Virus record (IMG/VR): IMGVR_UViG_3300013131_000024
Span: 1-64,000 of that record
From: a virus
Strand: one strand, 5' to 3'
DNA length: 64,000 bases
The notes below the pieces were generated by a model. The model saw only the letters and a program-made list of their open reading frames with translations, had not been told where the DNA came from and did no database searches. The translations under genes and the position numbers were made by a program. This document shows, piece by piece, positions 50,068 through 56,527 of this stretch (the stretch's first letter is position 1; each line of letters opens with the position of its first letter).

Positions 50068-50078
50068 GTAAAATTAAT

Positions 50079-50153
50079 GCACCGTTCGTCTATCGGTTAG
50101 GACACCCGCCTTTCACGCAGGTAAGAGGAGTTCGATTCTCCTACGGTGTACCA
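50079..50153 (+). tRNA. tRNA-Glu(UUC)
   Basis: GCACCGT pairs with ACGGTGT; loop TTTCACG; CCA encoded. Confidence 0.93.
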
Positions 50154-50160
50154 GTTTTAT

Positions 50161-50236
50161 GCGGCATTAGTACAGTTGGTAGTACATCTGCTTGCCAAGC
50201 AGAAGGTCACCAGTTCGAGCCTGGTATGCCGCTCCA
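50161..50236 (+). tRNA. tRNA-Gly(GCC)
   Basis: GCGGCAT pairs with ATGCCGC; loop TTGCCAA; CCA encoded. Confidence 0.95.
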
Positions 50237-50244
50237 AAGTTTTT

Positions 50245-50343
50245 GCCTCTGTAGCTTAATGGTAAAGAAGGGAGCTTATACCTCCCCAAAGCACAGGCCA
50301 GATAAGCCTGAGTGTGCAGGTTCGAGTCCTGCCAGAGGCACCA
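50245..50343 (+). tRNA. tRNA-Ile(UAU) with an unusually long variable arm
   Basis: GCCTCTG pairs with CAGAGGC; anticodon stem GGGAG/CTCCC with loop CTTATAC, so the anticodon (50277-50279) is UAU, reading AUA. The variable region is about 29 bases and folds as a stem (CAC-AGGC with GCCT-GTG), far longer than in any Ile tRNA. T-arm and CCA are normal. Confidence 0.85.
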
Positions 50344-50349
50344 GTTAAT

Positions 50350-50426
50350 GGCTCCGTAGTTCAGTCCGGCAGAACGTTGGTCTCCAAAACCAAATGTCGG
50401 TGGTTCAAATCCATCCGGGGTCGCCA
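50350..50426 (+). tRNA. tRNA-Trp(CCA)
   Basis: GGCTCCG pairs with CGGGGTC (two G-U); loop TCTCCAAAA region gives anticodon CCA; discriminator G; CCA encoded. Confidence 0.93.
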
Positions 50427-50432
50427 AATGAT

Positions 50433-50509
50433 GTGAGGGTGCCAGAGAGGCCTAATGGCGCAGTCTGCAAAACTGTTGTTCGTCGGTTCGAATCCGACTC
50501 CTCACTCCA
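50433..50509 (+). tRNA. tRNA-Cys(GCA)
   Basis: GTGAGGG pairs with TCCTCAC; loop CTGCAAA; discriminator U as usual for Cys; CCA encoded. Confidence 0.93.
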
Positions 50510-50513
50510 GAAT

Positions 50514-50594
50514 GCCCCTATGGCCAAATTGGTAAAGGCGGCTCTCTCAAAAGGAGTGTCATAACTATCGGTTCGAATCCGATTAGGGGCACCA
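50514..50594 (+). tRNA. tRNA-Leu(CAA), short variable arm
   Basis: GCCCCTA pairs with TAGGGGC; loop CTCAAAA gives CAA. The variable region is about 9 bases, shorter than the usual Leu arm; CCA encoded. Confidence 0.85.
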
Positions 50595-50602
50595 AAGATT
50601 AT

Positions 50603-50692
50603 GGAAGTGTGGCAGAGCCCGGCTTAATGCACCTGTCTTGAAAACAGACGATCCGAAAGGGTCCGTGAGTTCGAATCTCACCGCTTCCACCA
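50603..50692 (+). tRNA. tRNA-Ser(UGA)
   Basis: GGAAGTG pairs with CGCTTCC; loop CTTGAAA; a proper long variable arm; CCA encoded. Confidence 0.95.
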
Positions 50693-50696
50693 AATT

Positions 50697-50770
50697 GCCC
50701 GGATAGTTAAATGGTATAACGGTCGCTTGATAAGCGATTATTCCAAGTTCAATTCTTGGTCTGGGCACCA
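50697..50770 (+). tRNA. tRNA-Ile(GAU)
   Basis: GCCCGGA pairs with TCTGGGC; loop TTGATAA; CCA encoded. Confidence 0.95.
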
Positions 50771-50904
50771 ACCTTAAGGAGAACGCAAAATGGGGCGGTC
50801 GCAGTTTTACTCTTGCTGGTAGTATTGATATATTATATTGACAAAAATTTAAAATAGGAGAATGTTATGGAAAGTGATAAATCTGACAAAGGTCCCAAAC
50901 CTTT
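50771..50904 (+). other. tRNA spacer with two tiny ORFs
   Basis: Two very short frames have good ribosome sites: MGRSQFYSCW (50790-50822, after TAAGGAG) and a 16-residue frame at 50867-50917 that runs into tRNA-Lys (after AGGAG). They may be remnants or translated leaders. A TTGACA at 50838 has no good -10. Confidence 0.35.
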
Positions 50905-50979
50905 GGGGGTGTGGTGAAATGGTATCACAGCAGACTTTTAATCTGCCAATTTCGGGTTCGAGTCCCGGCGCCCCTACCA
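50905..50979 (+). tRNA. tRNA-Lys(UUU)
   Basis: GGGGGTG pairs with CGCCCCT; loop CTTTTAA; CCA encoded. A hairpin AAACACATTC/GAATGTGTTT (50985-51039) separates it from tRNA-Met. Confidence 0.94.
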
Positions 50980-51045
50980 TATAAAAACACATTCTCTGCT
51001 GGGCATGAATCAGATTCTCTAGCGGGTATGAATGTGTTTCTATAT

Positions 51046-51120
51046 GGTAATGTAGCATAACGGTAGTGCAGCACCTTCATACGGTGCCCAGTGAAAGTTC
51101 GACTCTTTCCATTACCACCA
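51046..51120 (+). tRNA. tRNA-Met(CAU), elongator-type
   Basis: GGTAATG pairs fully with CATTACC, so it lacks the initiator C1-A72 mismatch; loop TTCATAC; CCA encoded. It could be Ile2 (lysidine) but a separate Ile(UAU) exists. Confidence 0.9.
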
Positions 51121-51135
51121 GGATTAAATAAGTGT

Positions 51136-51381
51136 ATGAAAGAGCTACTGAAAAATCTGCCGCAGCTATTGGCTGCGATGCCAGAGCTAGTAAAGTACTT
51201 AAAATACATTCCAATCCTCATGATCCTCGCGGGCCTTGGCTACGGAGTAGTCTACTTCGTCCAGAATCGCAAGGATCCATATCAATGCGTTAACAATCAC
51301 GTCTTTGAACAGTTGAGATTAGACAGCGATGTCTATGTGTTCAAAGGCGGAACTTGTATCGATGCCAAAGATTTAAAATAA
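51136..51381 (+). CDS. 81-residue membrane protein
   Basis: Helical start (KELLKNLPQLLAAMPELVKY), one membrane segment (IPILMILAGLGYGVVYFV), then a polar tail with two Cys. It stands between tRNA genes with no ribosome site visible. ATG 51136 is used because the frame upstream lies in tRNA-Met. Confidence 0.55.
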   Translation: MKELLKNLPQLLAAMPELVKYLKYIPILMILAGLGYGVVYFVQNRKDPYQCVNNHVFEQLRLDSDVYVFKGGTCIDAKDLK

Positions 51382-51386
51382 ACTGT

Positions 51387-51460
51387 TGGGGTGTAGTGTA
51401 ATGGTAACACCACAGACTTTGACTCTGTAATTCTAGGTTCGAGCCCTAGCACCCCTGCCA
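51387..51460 (+). tRNA. tRNA-Gln(UUG)
   Basis: TGGGGTG against CACCCCT with a U1-U72 mismatch, a weak first pair being normal for Gln; loop CTTTGAC; discriminator G; CCA encoded. Confidence 0.93.
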
Positions 51461-51461
51461 T

Positions 51462-51535
51462 GCTCTTATAGTTAAATGGCAGAACACATCCTTGGTAAGG
51501 ATGCGATACAAGTTCGATTCTTGTTAGGAGCACCA
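51462..51535 (+). tRNA. tRNA-Thr(GGU)
   Basis: GCTCTTA pairs with TAGGAGC; loop TTGGTAA; CCA encoded. Confidence 0.94.
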
Positions 51536-51539
51536 TATT

Positions 51540-51614
51540 CGGCCTGTAGCTCAGTGGAAGAGTTCTGGTCTTCGAAACCAGCAGTCGGGAGTTCGAATCT
51601 CTCCAGGCCGGCCA
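51540..51614 (+). tRNA. tRNA-Arg(UCG)
   Basis: CGGCCTG pairs with CAGGCCG; loop CTTCGAA; discriminator G; CCA encoded. Confidence 0.94.
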
Positions 51615-51629
51615 TTTAAGGAGAAAACT

Positions 51630-51836
51630 ATGAAACCAACTTTATTCAAGAATCGTTTCAATAACGAGCGTTTTATCTGCGACAACCCTCGCTTGACCGA
51701 AAACATCGACGGTGTTGAATATGTTGTGGTCCATCGTCCTAATGAGCATCGTGAATTTAAAATGCGTCGTGATGCACTAGAAAAAATTAATGCGCCTGTA
51801 GCTCAGTCGGACCAGAGCACTACGCTACGAACGTAG
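51630..51836 (+). CDS. small phage protein ending inside tRNA-Arg
   Basis: 68 residues. MKPTLFKNRFNNERFICDNP then VEYVVVHRPNEHREFKMRRD is a pattern I recall from a small conserved phage protein. The last 15 residues (APVAQSDQSTTLRT) are translated from the sense strand of tRNA-Arg(ACG), and the stop TAG lies in its anticodon arm. AAGGAG is 8 bases upstream. Confidence 0.65.
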   Translation: MKPTLFKNRFNNERFICDNPRLTENIDGVEYVVVHRPNEHREFKMRRDALEKINAPVAQSDQSTTLRT

Positions 51837-51869
51837 GGGTCGGAGGTTCGAATCCTTCCAGGCGTGCCA
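51792..51869 (+). tRNA. tRNA-Arg(ACG)
   Basis: GCGCCTG pairs with CAGGCGT; loop CTACGAA; discriminator G; CCA encoded. Overlaps the CDS before it by 45 bases. Confidence 0.94.
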
Positions 51870-51875
51870 AACAAT

Positions 51876-51951
51876 GGTGTCCTTAATGTAGTGGCCTGCA
51901 TACTAGTCTGTGAAACTGGAAGTACCGGATCGATACCGGTAGGACACCCCA
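51876..51951 (+). tRNA. tRNA-His(GUG)
   Basis: The extra G at -1 pairs with discriminator C as in all His tRNAs; loop CTGTGAA; CCA encoded. Confidence 0.94.
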
Positions 51952-51960
51952 AAAGAACAA

Positions 51961-52899
51961 TTAAAGATTTAAACAAAATTCTATTCGAATTTCTTTGTTG
52001 ATATGAGATACAAACAATTCATGTATATTAGAGGGCGGATCAAGTATTGTTCCTAAAGGTAGCTCTAACGGTAAATTACTTGGCAATCTTTCGTAAGATT
52101 TACACCACGATTGAAATCTTTTACTTGCATATAATCGTTTTCTTGTATAATCTATATCTATGGTAATACCGCCATTAGATCCGAGACGTCCTGTACAATC
52201 AAACTCGTTAGGATTATCTTCATCGTAAAATGATCGAAGAACACTTTTACCTAGAATGGATTGATCTAACAGCACCAAGTATTGATAAACTGAATATTTT
52301 TCATAATCATAATTTGCCAAAAAATCTTCTTGATCAAATTCTAACCAATTGTCAAATTGCAAATATCTATCAGTGGGCGTTATGTCAAAACTGGTAAATG
52401 GATATTTGGTTAAAGCATAATTTTTATTATCTGTAATAGTAATTTTTTCTAAAAGATGAACTGAATCATTGATTAAATTTATCAAGGAAAACCATTGATT
52501 ATAATCTATGAATTCTGGAATTGTGAATTTAGAATTATATACATTTTCCACAGATTTATTTAGGTGCAGAGTATCTCTAGCGAATAAAGCATTGTAAACA
52601 AAGAATCTGTGTAATTCATTTAGAATATTTTGATCGTAATTAAATTCTGTGGGAATCGTAGTAGGAAATTTTAAACCAAATCTTTCTAATTCTGATAAGG
52701 CAAATTGTATAAACTTCCAAGATTGTATAATTTGAGATTCGTGTATATAATATTCTTCTAATGATGCAAAATCTTTTTTACATTCATAAGATTGTTTTTT
52801 GCTATTAAAAAAATTAAACCATTTAAAATGCACTTTGTGATCTGTGAATATTCGAATCGCAATGTGTTGATCATTAAGAAAATGTAATTTTAAAAACAT
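51961..52899 (-). CDS. unknown AT-rich minus-strand gene inside the tRNA array
   Basis: 312 residues, soluble, rich in Phe, Tyr, Asn and Asp, and notably AT-rich compared with flanking genes. It resembles in style the minus-strand genes at 61143-63789. GRLGSNGGITIDIDYTRKRL is the most structured-looking segment. No family is recognised and no ribosome site is seen upstream of 52899. It looks like an inserted cargo gene. Confidence 0.6.
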   Translation of the reverse strand: MFLKLHFLNDQHIAIRIFTDHKVHFKWFNFFNSKKQSYECKKDFASLEEYYIHESQIIQSWKFIQFALSELERFGLKFPTTIPTEFNYDQNILNELHRFFVYNALFARDTLHLNKSVENVYNSKFTIPEFIDYNQWFSLINLINDSVHLLEKITITDNKNYALTKYPFTSFDITPTDRYLQFDNWLEFDQEDFLANYDYEKYSVYQYLVLLDQSILGKSVLRSFYDEDNPNEFDCTGRLGSNGGITIDIDYTRKRLYASKRFQSWCKSYERLPSNLPLELPLGTILDPPSNIHELFVSHINKEIRIEFCLNL

Positions 52900-52922
52900 A
52901 AATTATTTAATATCATCGCTTC

Positions 52923-52998
52923 GCCAACTTAGCTGATGTGGTCATAGCGGCGGTCTGAAGAACCGTGGAAAGACGTTCGATTCGTCTAGTTGGCACCA
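52923..52998 (+). tRNA. tRNA-Phe(GAA)
   Basis: GCCAACT pairs with AGTTGGC; loop CTGAAGA; CCA encoded. Confidence 0.94.
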
Positions 52999-53001
52999 CA
53001 T

Positions 53002-53079
53002 GCGGATGTGATGGAATTTGGTATACATATCAGACTTAAAATCTGAGTTCTGAGGGTTCGAATCCCTCCATCCGCACCA
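53002..53079 (+). tRNA. tRNA-Leu(UAA) lacking the long variable arm
   Basis: GCGGATG pairs with CATCCGC; Leu-type D-arm (GATGGAATTTGGTATACATA); loop CTTAAAA; but only five bases (GTTCT) between anticodon stem and T-arm. CCA encoded. Confidence 0.85.
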
Positions 53080-53084
53080 AACAT

Positions 53085-53156
53085 GCCTCTGCCGATGGAG
53101 CGGTGCCAGGTCTTCTAAACCAGGTTATGGGAGTTCGAATCTCTCCAGAGGCGCCA
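53085..53156 (+). tRNA. tRNA-Arg(UCU)
   Basis: GCCTCTG pairs with CAGAGGC; loop CTTCTAA; anticodon stem has one A-A mismatch; discriminator G; CCA encoded. Confidence 0.88.
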
Positions 53157-53164
53157 TATATCAG

Positions 53165-53193
53165 TTGACAAAGCATAGAATAGACTATATAAT
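53165..53193 (+). promoter_or_regulatory. sigma70-type promoter
   Basis: TTGACA, 17 bases, TATAAT. It restarts transcription of the tRNA array before the disrupted tRNA at 53227. Confidence 0.8.
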
Positions 53194-53226
53194 ATACTTT
53201 GTTCATTAAAAATTTCTAGTTGTTAT

Positions 53227-53253
53227 GCCCCGGTGGTGGAATGGTAGACACGC
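53227..53253 (+). pseudogene. 5' half of a Leu-type tRNA cut by insertion
   Basis: GCCCCGG-TGGTGGAATGGTAGACACGC is a complete acceptor strand and Leu-type D-arm, followed by no anticodon or T-arm. A matching 3' acceptor (CTGGGGC-A-CCA) lies at 53821-53831, after an HNH gene and tRNA-Leu(UAG). Confidence 0.7.
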
Positions 53254-53282
53254 TTTTCTGTGTGTTTAGCATAAATAAATGT

Positions 53283-53726
53283 ATGAAAAACATTTATGAA
53301 TACATTTCACTCCCGAGGGTTGAAAGACAGTCTCATCTCAAATTGGATGAGCCGTGTCTAGAAAGAGGAGCAGGTAGTTATTATTTCAAAGGGCTTTTAG
53401 CTCATTGTTTAGATACTACAGTTCCTACAGGACATAAGATACATTTATGTCATGCTTGTCATAACGGTGCTTGTGGTAATCCCAATCATATGTATTGGGG
53501 TACAGCACAAGAAAATCGTTTAGATCAAGTTGAAAATAACGGCAAAACAATTTGGGAGAGAACTGTCGAAAAACACGGCTTAGAAAAAGCGAAAGCTATG
53601 AACAAACGTGTTGGAAATAAAAATGGTTCTGGCAATAAGGGTAAACCTAAAAGCGAGGAACATAAAGCAAAAATTGCCGCAAACCGTAAAGGTGGGCGAC
53701 AAAAGAAACATGCGGACGTGATGTAA
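53283..53726 (+). CDS. HNH homing endonuclease inserted in a tRNA gene
   Basis: 147 residues. HNH_3-type core: HKIHLCHACHNGACGNPNHM and YWGTAQENRLD; basic tail with NUMOD-like KSEEHKAKIAANRKGG. The last five codons (HADVM) lie within tRNA-Leu(UAG). CATAAATA ends 5 bases before ATG 53283. It seems to have split the tRNA at 53227. Confidence 0.82.
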   Translation: MKNIYEYISLPRVERQSHLKLDEPCLERGAGSYYFKGLLAHCLDTTVPTGHKIHLCHACHNGACGNPNHMYWGTAQENRLDQVENNGKTIWERTVEKHGLEKAKAMNKRVGNKNGSGNKGKPKSEEHKAKIAANRKGGRQKKHADVM

Positions 53727-53795
53727 CTGGTAGCCATGCGAGTCTTAGAAGCTCGTGCCTTGTGCGTGTGAGTTCGAGTCTCACCGTCCGCACCA
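53712..53795 (+). tRNA. tRNA-Leu(UAG)
   Basis: GCGGACG pairs with CGTCCGC; loop CTTAGAA; 12-base variable region; CCA encoded. Its first 15 bases also code for the end of the HNH protein. Confidence 0.92.
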
Positions 53796-53800
53796 AGTTT

Positions 53801-53831
53801 GCCCTATGGACTTAACCGACCTGGGGCACCA
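53801..53831 (+). pseudogene. tRNA remnant with 3' acceptor end
   Basis: CTGGGGC-A-CCA (53821-53831) is a perfect partner for GCCCCGG at 53227. The 20 bases before it (GCCCTATGGACTTAACCGAC) contain no T-arm. Either the 3' end of the split tRNA or a separate collapsed tRNA. Confidence 0.55.
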
Positions 53832-54006
53832 TTAAAAAATAGCATTAGCGGGTATCGCTTGTGGACGCACAGGCTCACGAAGATTAGGGCCATCTACTTC
53901 TTCTGAAAAAACCGTGGACAATGGCTTATGAGGAGAATCGAACTCCACTCAGAAATCCGTCCCATCCCGTAGGGTGTAATGTTATTCTTTAATGGTAAAG
54001 TTTTTT
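53832..54006 (+). other. 175-base noncoding stretch
   Basis: No gene or intact tRNA. GGAG-AATCGAA-CTCC (53931-53945) is a T-arm read backwards, so part may be a decayed tRNA on the minus strand. Confidence 0.4.
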
Positions 54007-54085
54007 CCGGGTGTAGCTTAGTCTGGCTTAAAGCGCCTGCTTTGGGAGCAGGAGATCGTGAGTTCGAATCCCACTTCCCGGACCA
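54007..54085 (+). tRNA. tRNA-Pro(UGG)
   Basis: CCGGGTG against TTCCCGG (one mismatch near the base, C1-G72 as usual for Pro); loop TTTGGGA; CCA encoded. Confidence 0.9.
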
Positions 54086-54091
54086 GTAAAT

Positions 54092-54166
54092 GCATCGTTA
54101 GTTCAGCGGTAGAACGTCGTCCTTACAAGGCGAATGTCAGTGGTTCGACTCCATTACGATGCACCA
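54092..54166 (+). tRNA. tRNA-Val(UAC)
   Basis: GCATCGT pairs with ACGATGC; loop CTTACAA; CCA encoded. Confidence 0.94.
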
Positions 54167-54171
54167 ATGCC

Positions 54172-54263
54172 GGAAGGATGGCTGAGAGGCTTAAGGCAGC
54201 AGGTTGCTAACCTGTCGATTCGGGTAACTGGGTCCGAGGGTTCGAATCCCTCTTCTTCCACCA
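54172..54263 (+). tRNA. tRNA-Ser(GCU)
   Basis: GGAAGGA pairs with TCTTCC-type strand; loop TTGCTAA; long variable arm; CCA encoded. Confidence 0.92.
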
Positions 54264-54282
54264 ATTTTAAAAAGGAAACTAA

Positions 54283-54462
54283 ATGTTAAGACCAACCGCA
54301 AATTACAAGATGTCCAAACCTACCAAAACTATGTTGGCATCGAGAAGATTTAATTCAGAAACACAAAGACATGACTGGAAAAGATCTATGATTCAGGCTG
54401 AATTAGCTGCTCTTATTCAACCTAAAAGAGAAAAAGGTCGTCGAGAGAACAAAGGTGAATAA
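54283..54462 (+). CDS. 59-residue basic protein
   Basis: AAAGGAAACTAA before ATG. Strongly basic (MSKPTKTMLASRRFNSETQR, end PKREKGRRENKGE) with one central helix; probably binds nucleic acid. Between tRNA-Ser and a CDGSH-like gene. Confidence 0.55.
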   Translation: MLRPTANYKMSKPTKTMLASRRFNSETQRHDWKRSMIQAELAALIQPKREKGRRENKGE

Positions 54463-54463
54463 C

Positions 54464-54646
54464 ATGGAAGATTCTCAAAATATTAAAAGAACCGGAACTT
54501 GTGGTTGTGGGCGATCACCAACTGGTGATTGTATTGGTTGGCACAGTCTATCTGAAGATATGTATCAACATCAAAAACTGCTTTGGATAGAAGAAGAAAT
54601 GCGTAAAGATCAGGAAGCAGCACACTTAAAGGAGACTGGCAGATGA
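54464..54646 (+). CDS. small protein with CDGSH-like Cys/His motif
   Basis: 60 residues. TCGCGRSPTGDCIGWHSL has the C-x-C-x2-S-x4-C-x-G-x-H order of CDGSH iron-sulfur proteins, one residue shorter between Ser and Cys. The rest is one helix (YQHQKLLWIEEEMRKDQEAA). I recall similar short proteins in many phages. It could bind a 2Fe-2S cluster or zinc. Overlaps the next gene by four bases. Confidence 0.6.
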   Translation: MEDSQNIKRTGTCGCGRSPTGDCIGWHSLSEDMYQHQKLLWIEEEMRKDQEAAHLKETGR

Positions 54647-54840
54647 GAGATAAACTGATAGATGCATTGAGAGTTCATTTTGCAGGTAATTTGTTAAAAC
54701 ATAAAATGAATGTAGAAGTTATGTTAAATAATCCAATCGCAATCCATGATCATACTGATTGGATGACTGCTATCGAATCGGAGATTGCACAAATAGCAGA
54801 ATACGAAGATAAATTAGAAGTATTGAATAAACATTTTTAA
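54643..54840 (+). CDS. small conserved phage protein
   Basis: 65 residues, mostly helical: IDALRVHFAGNLLKHKMNVE then HDHTDWMTAIESEIAQIAEY. A type found in many phages; role unknown. ATGA overlap. Confidence 0.6.
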   Translation: MRDKLIDALRVHFAGNLLKHKMNVEVMLNNPIAIHDHTDWMTAIESEIAQIAEYEDKLEVLNKHF

Positions 54841-54843
54841 ATT

Positions 54844-54917
54844 GGGGGATTAGTTAAATGGGATAACATCGGCTTTGCAAGCCGAGATTGAGAGTTCGAT
54901 TCTCTCATCCTCCACCA
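54844..54917 (+). tRNA. tRNA-Ala(UGC)
   Basis: GGGGGAT pairs with ATCCTCC; loop TTTGCAA; CCA encoded. It lacks the usual G3-U70 as read by eye in this register; G3 faces U. Confidence 0.9.
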
Positions 54918-54921
54918 ATAT

Positions 54922-54995
54922 GCCCTTTTAGTATAATGGTAATACAGTGGATTTGTAATCCTCTGATGGCAGTTCGATTCTGTCAAGGGGCACCA
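54922..54995 (+). tRNA. tRNA-Thr(UGU)
   Basis: GCCCTTT pairs with AAGGGGC; loop TTTGTAA; CCA encoded. Confidence 0.93.
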
Positions 54996-55011
54996 AGATT
55001 ACCAAAATGTC

Positions 55012-55039
55012 TTGACACAGACACAAAACAGTGTATAAT
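55012..55039 (+). promoter_or_regulatory. sigma70-type promoter
   Basis: TTGACA, 16 bases, TATAAT. It starts a leader of about 300 bases. Confidence 0.8.
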
Positions 55040-55045
55040 AAGTTT

Positions 55046-55349
55046 TGTTGTGTAGCAATACACAACCGGTGAAGTGAAAGGTAGATGAGGATAGACGCCT
55101 AGTATGGTTTCATACCATACGAACTTATCTGGCAAAGACGACTTGAAAACGTCTCCGTGCTTGAGTGAGCTGATCCAAATATCTTTAACTAGACTGTCAA
55201 TTGCTGATCGGAAATATTCAGGTCTCTGTAGCCTGTCTATTGCACGTTGTCCAGACCGACGATATCGCACAATAGGTCTTGTCAATTGTCCGGTCTATTA
55301 CTTGACCTTTCATCGATCCGTCATTATAATTGTAAAAAGAGAGACACAA
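55046..55349 (+). promoter_or_regulatory. long structured 5' leader or small RNA
   Basis: About 300 bases with no credible start codon use. Pairings seen: GTATGG/CCATAC (55103-55121), GACG/CGTC (55137-55151), CTATTG/CAATAG (55236, 55271) and AGACCG/CGGTCT (55254, 55292). It could be a control leader for the gene at 55350 or a separate RNA. Confidence 0.45.
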
Positions 55350-55922
55350 ATGAATATCACACTACGCAAAGCAAATGCAGTACAAAACAGCATCAATGAT
55401 GCACTAAAAAACATTAAGGTTGATCTTAATGTTGAGATTAACGAGTTTCAAAATATCGAAGATGTTATTGGCAAAGCCAATAACACTTTGGTCGAAAATG
55501 ATGCACGTCGTCAAAAGTTGACTATGGCTTTGTACAATATCCGTGCTTTAGTAGGTACTGCAAATGCTGCGAGTGGAATTGACACTGCGCTGGCCAAGGC
55601 AGCGTTCATCGATAAACGTATTGGCCAATTAGAGCAATTGGCGAGCTCTACTGAGATGACTTCTTTAGAAATCATTAAAGGCAAGATTGAAAAGATCAAA
55701 AGTCTCAAGGACGAAGCTCGTAGCCGTATCTATGGCTATGGAGACACGGTAACAACTTCTGTTCTCAGCAAAGAACAGATCGCACAGGCCAAATCAGAAA
55801 TCCTTAATCTGAAAAAGCAAAAGCAAAAGCTCAACGATGAGATCCTTGAGCTGAATATCAAAACCGATATTCCATTATCAGATGATACTGTAGAATTACT
55901 ACAAACAGAAGGATTACTATGA
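55350..55922 (+). CDS. coiled-coil phage protein
   Basis: 190 residues, almost entirely helical (ITLRKANAVQNSINDALKNI, LNLKKQKQKLNDEILELNIK). I recall this type from T4-like phages as an uncharacterised early protein. AAAGAGAG before ATG. The reading frame runs open upstream through the leader, but that part is not protein-like. Confidence 0.65.
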   Translation: MNITLRKANAVQNSINDALKNIKVDLNVEINEFQNIEDVIGKANNTLVENDARRQKLTMALYNIRALVGTANAASGIDTALAKAAFIDKRIGQLEQLASSTEMTSLEIIKGKIEKIKSLKDEARSRIYGYGDTVTTSVLSKEQIAQAKSEILNLKKQKQKLNDEILELNIKTDIPLSDDTVELLQTEGLL

Positions 55923-55928
55923 TATTGC

Positions 55929-56002
55929 CGCGGGTTATAGAAAAGGCATCTTACCAGTCTCATAAGCTGGAGTTGGGGGTTCGAGTCCCTCACCCGCAAC
56001 CA
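55929..56002 (+). tRNA. initiator tRNA-fMet(CAU)
   Basis: CGCGGGT against ACCCGCA leaves the C1-A72 mismatch that marks bacterial initiators; loop CTCATAA; CAACCA end. The anticodon stem (CCAGT/GCTGG) lacks the usual three G-C pairs, and the D-stem is only three pairs. Confidence 0.85.
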
Positions 56003-56031
56003 GTTATAGATAAAGATACTTATTTGAATAA

Positions 56032-56520
56032 ATGAATATCGCAATAATAATCGATTGTTGGAAAGATACACCAACTACATTGCATCATATAATTCTCTCT
56101 AAAATATTTAGATCGACAAGATTCGTTTATTTAAATATTAAGAAATTTTTAAGTTCAGATTTAATAGATGTAATAATTATTTCTTCCTACGACGACAAAG
56201 ATACTACTCCTACTATTTTAAACATAGACAAGAAAAAATTCTTTTTTTTACACGAAGAACAATTAATAGAATTTTTAAAAAATAATTCAGTTAAAAATAT
56301 CTATATGTGTGGTTGTGCCTGGGATAGTTGTGTAAGAGATCGTCCTCTTGGTTATTTGAATGTCTATAAAATTATTAATTCATTGAACTTAGATATTAGT
56401 GTTTTAGTAAAATATAACTGTGTTAAAAACTTAGATGACACATATTTTGTAAAATCAAAAAATGATGACTGGGTAAAAACCAGTGTAAAAAATATTTTTA
56501 AATACTATCCAAAATGTTAA
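56032..56520 (+). CDS. conserved phage protein, Rossmann-like, Cys-rich
   Basis: 162 residues. Begins IAIIIDCWKDTP and has NIYMCGCAWDSCVRDRPLGY, a Cys-containing loop at the place of the nucleophile in isochorismatase-like hydrolases. The match is loose. AT-rich, no ribosome site; AATAAATG just upstream. Could be a thiol hydrolase; unproven. Confidence 0.55.
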   Translation: MNIAIIIDCWKDTPTTLHHIILSKIFRSTRFVYLNIKKFLSSDLIDVIIISSYDDKDTTPTILNIDKKKFFFLHEEQLIEFLKNNSVKNIYMCGCAWDSCVRDRPLGYLNVYKIINSLNLDISVLVKYNCVKNLDDTYFVKSKNDDWVKTSVKNIFKYYPKC

Positions 56521-56527
56521 AGAATAT

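Noticed and set aside
50167-51221. Several minus-strand ORFs through the tRNA array
   Set aside because: They are antisense of tRNA genes, a common artefact.
55104-55349. In-frame extension of the coiled-coil protein into the leader
   Set aside because: Composition is unlike the rest of the protein and the leader has strong base pairing; the ribosome site lies before 55350.
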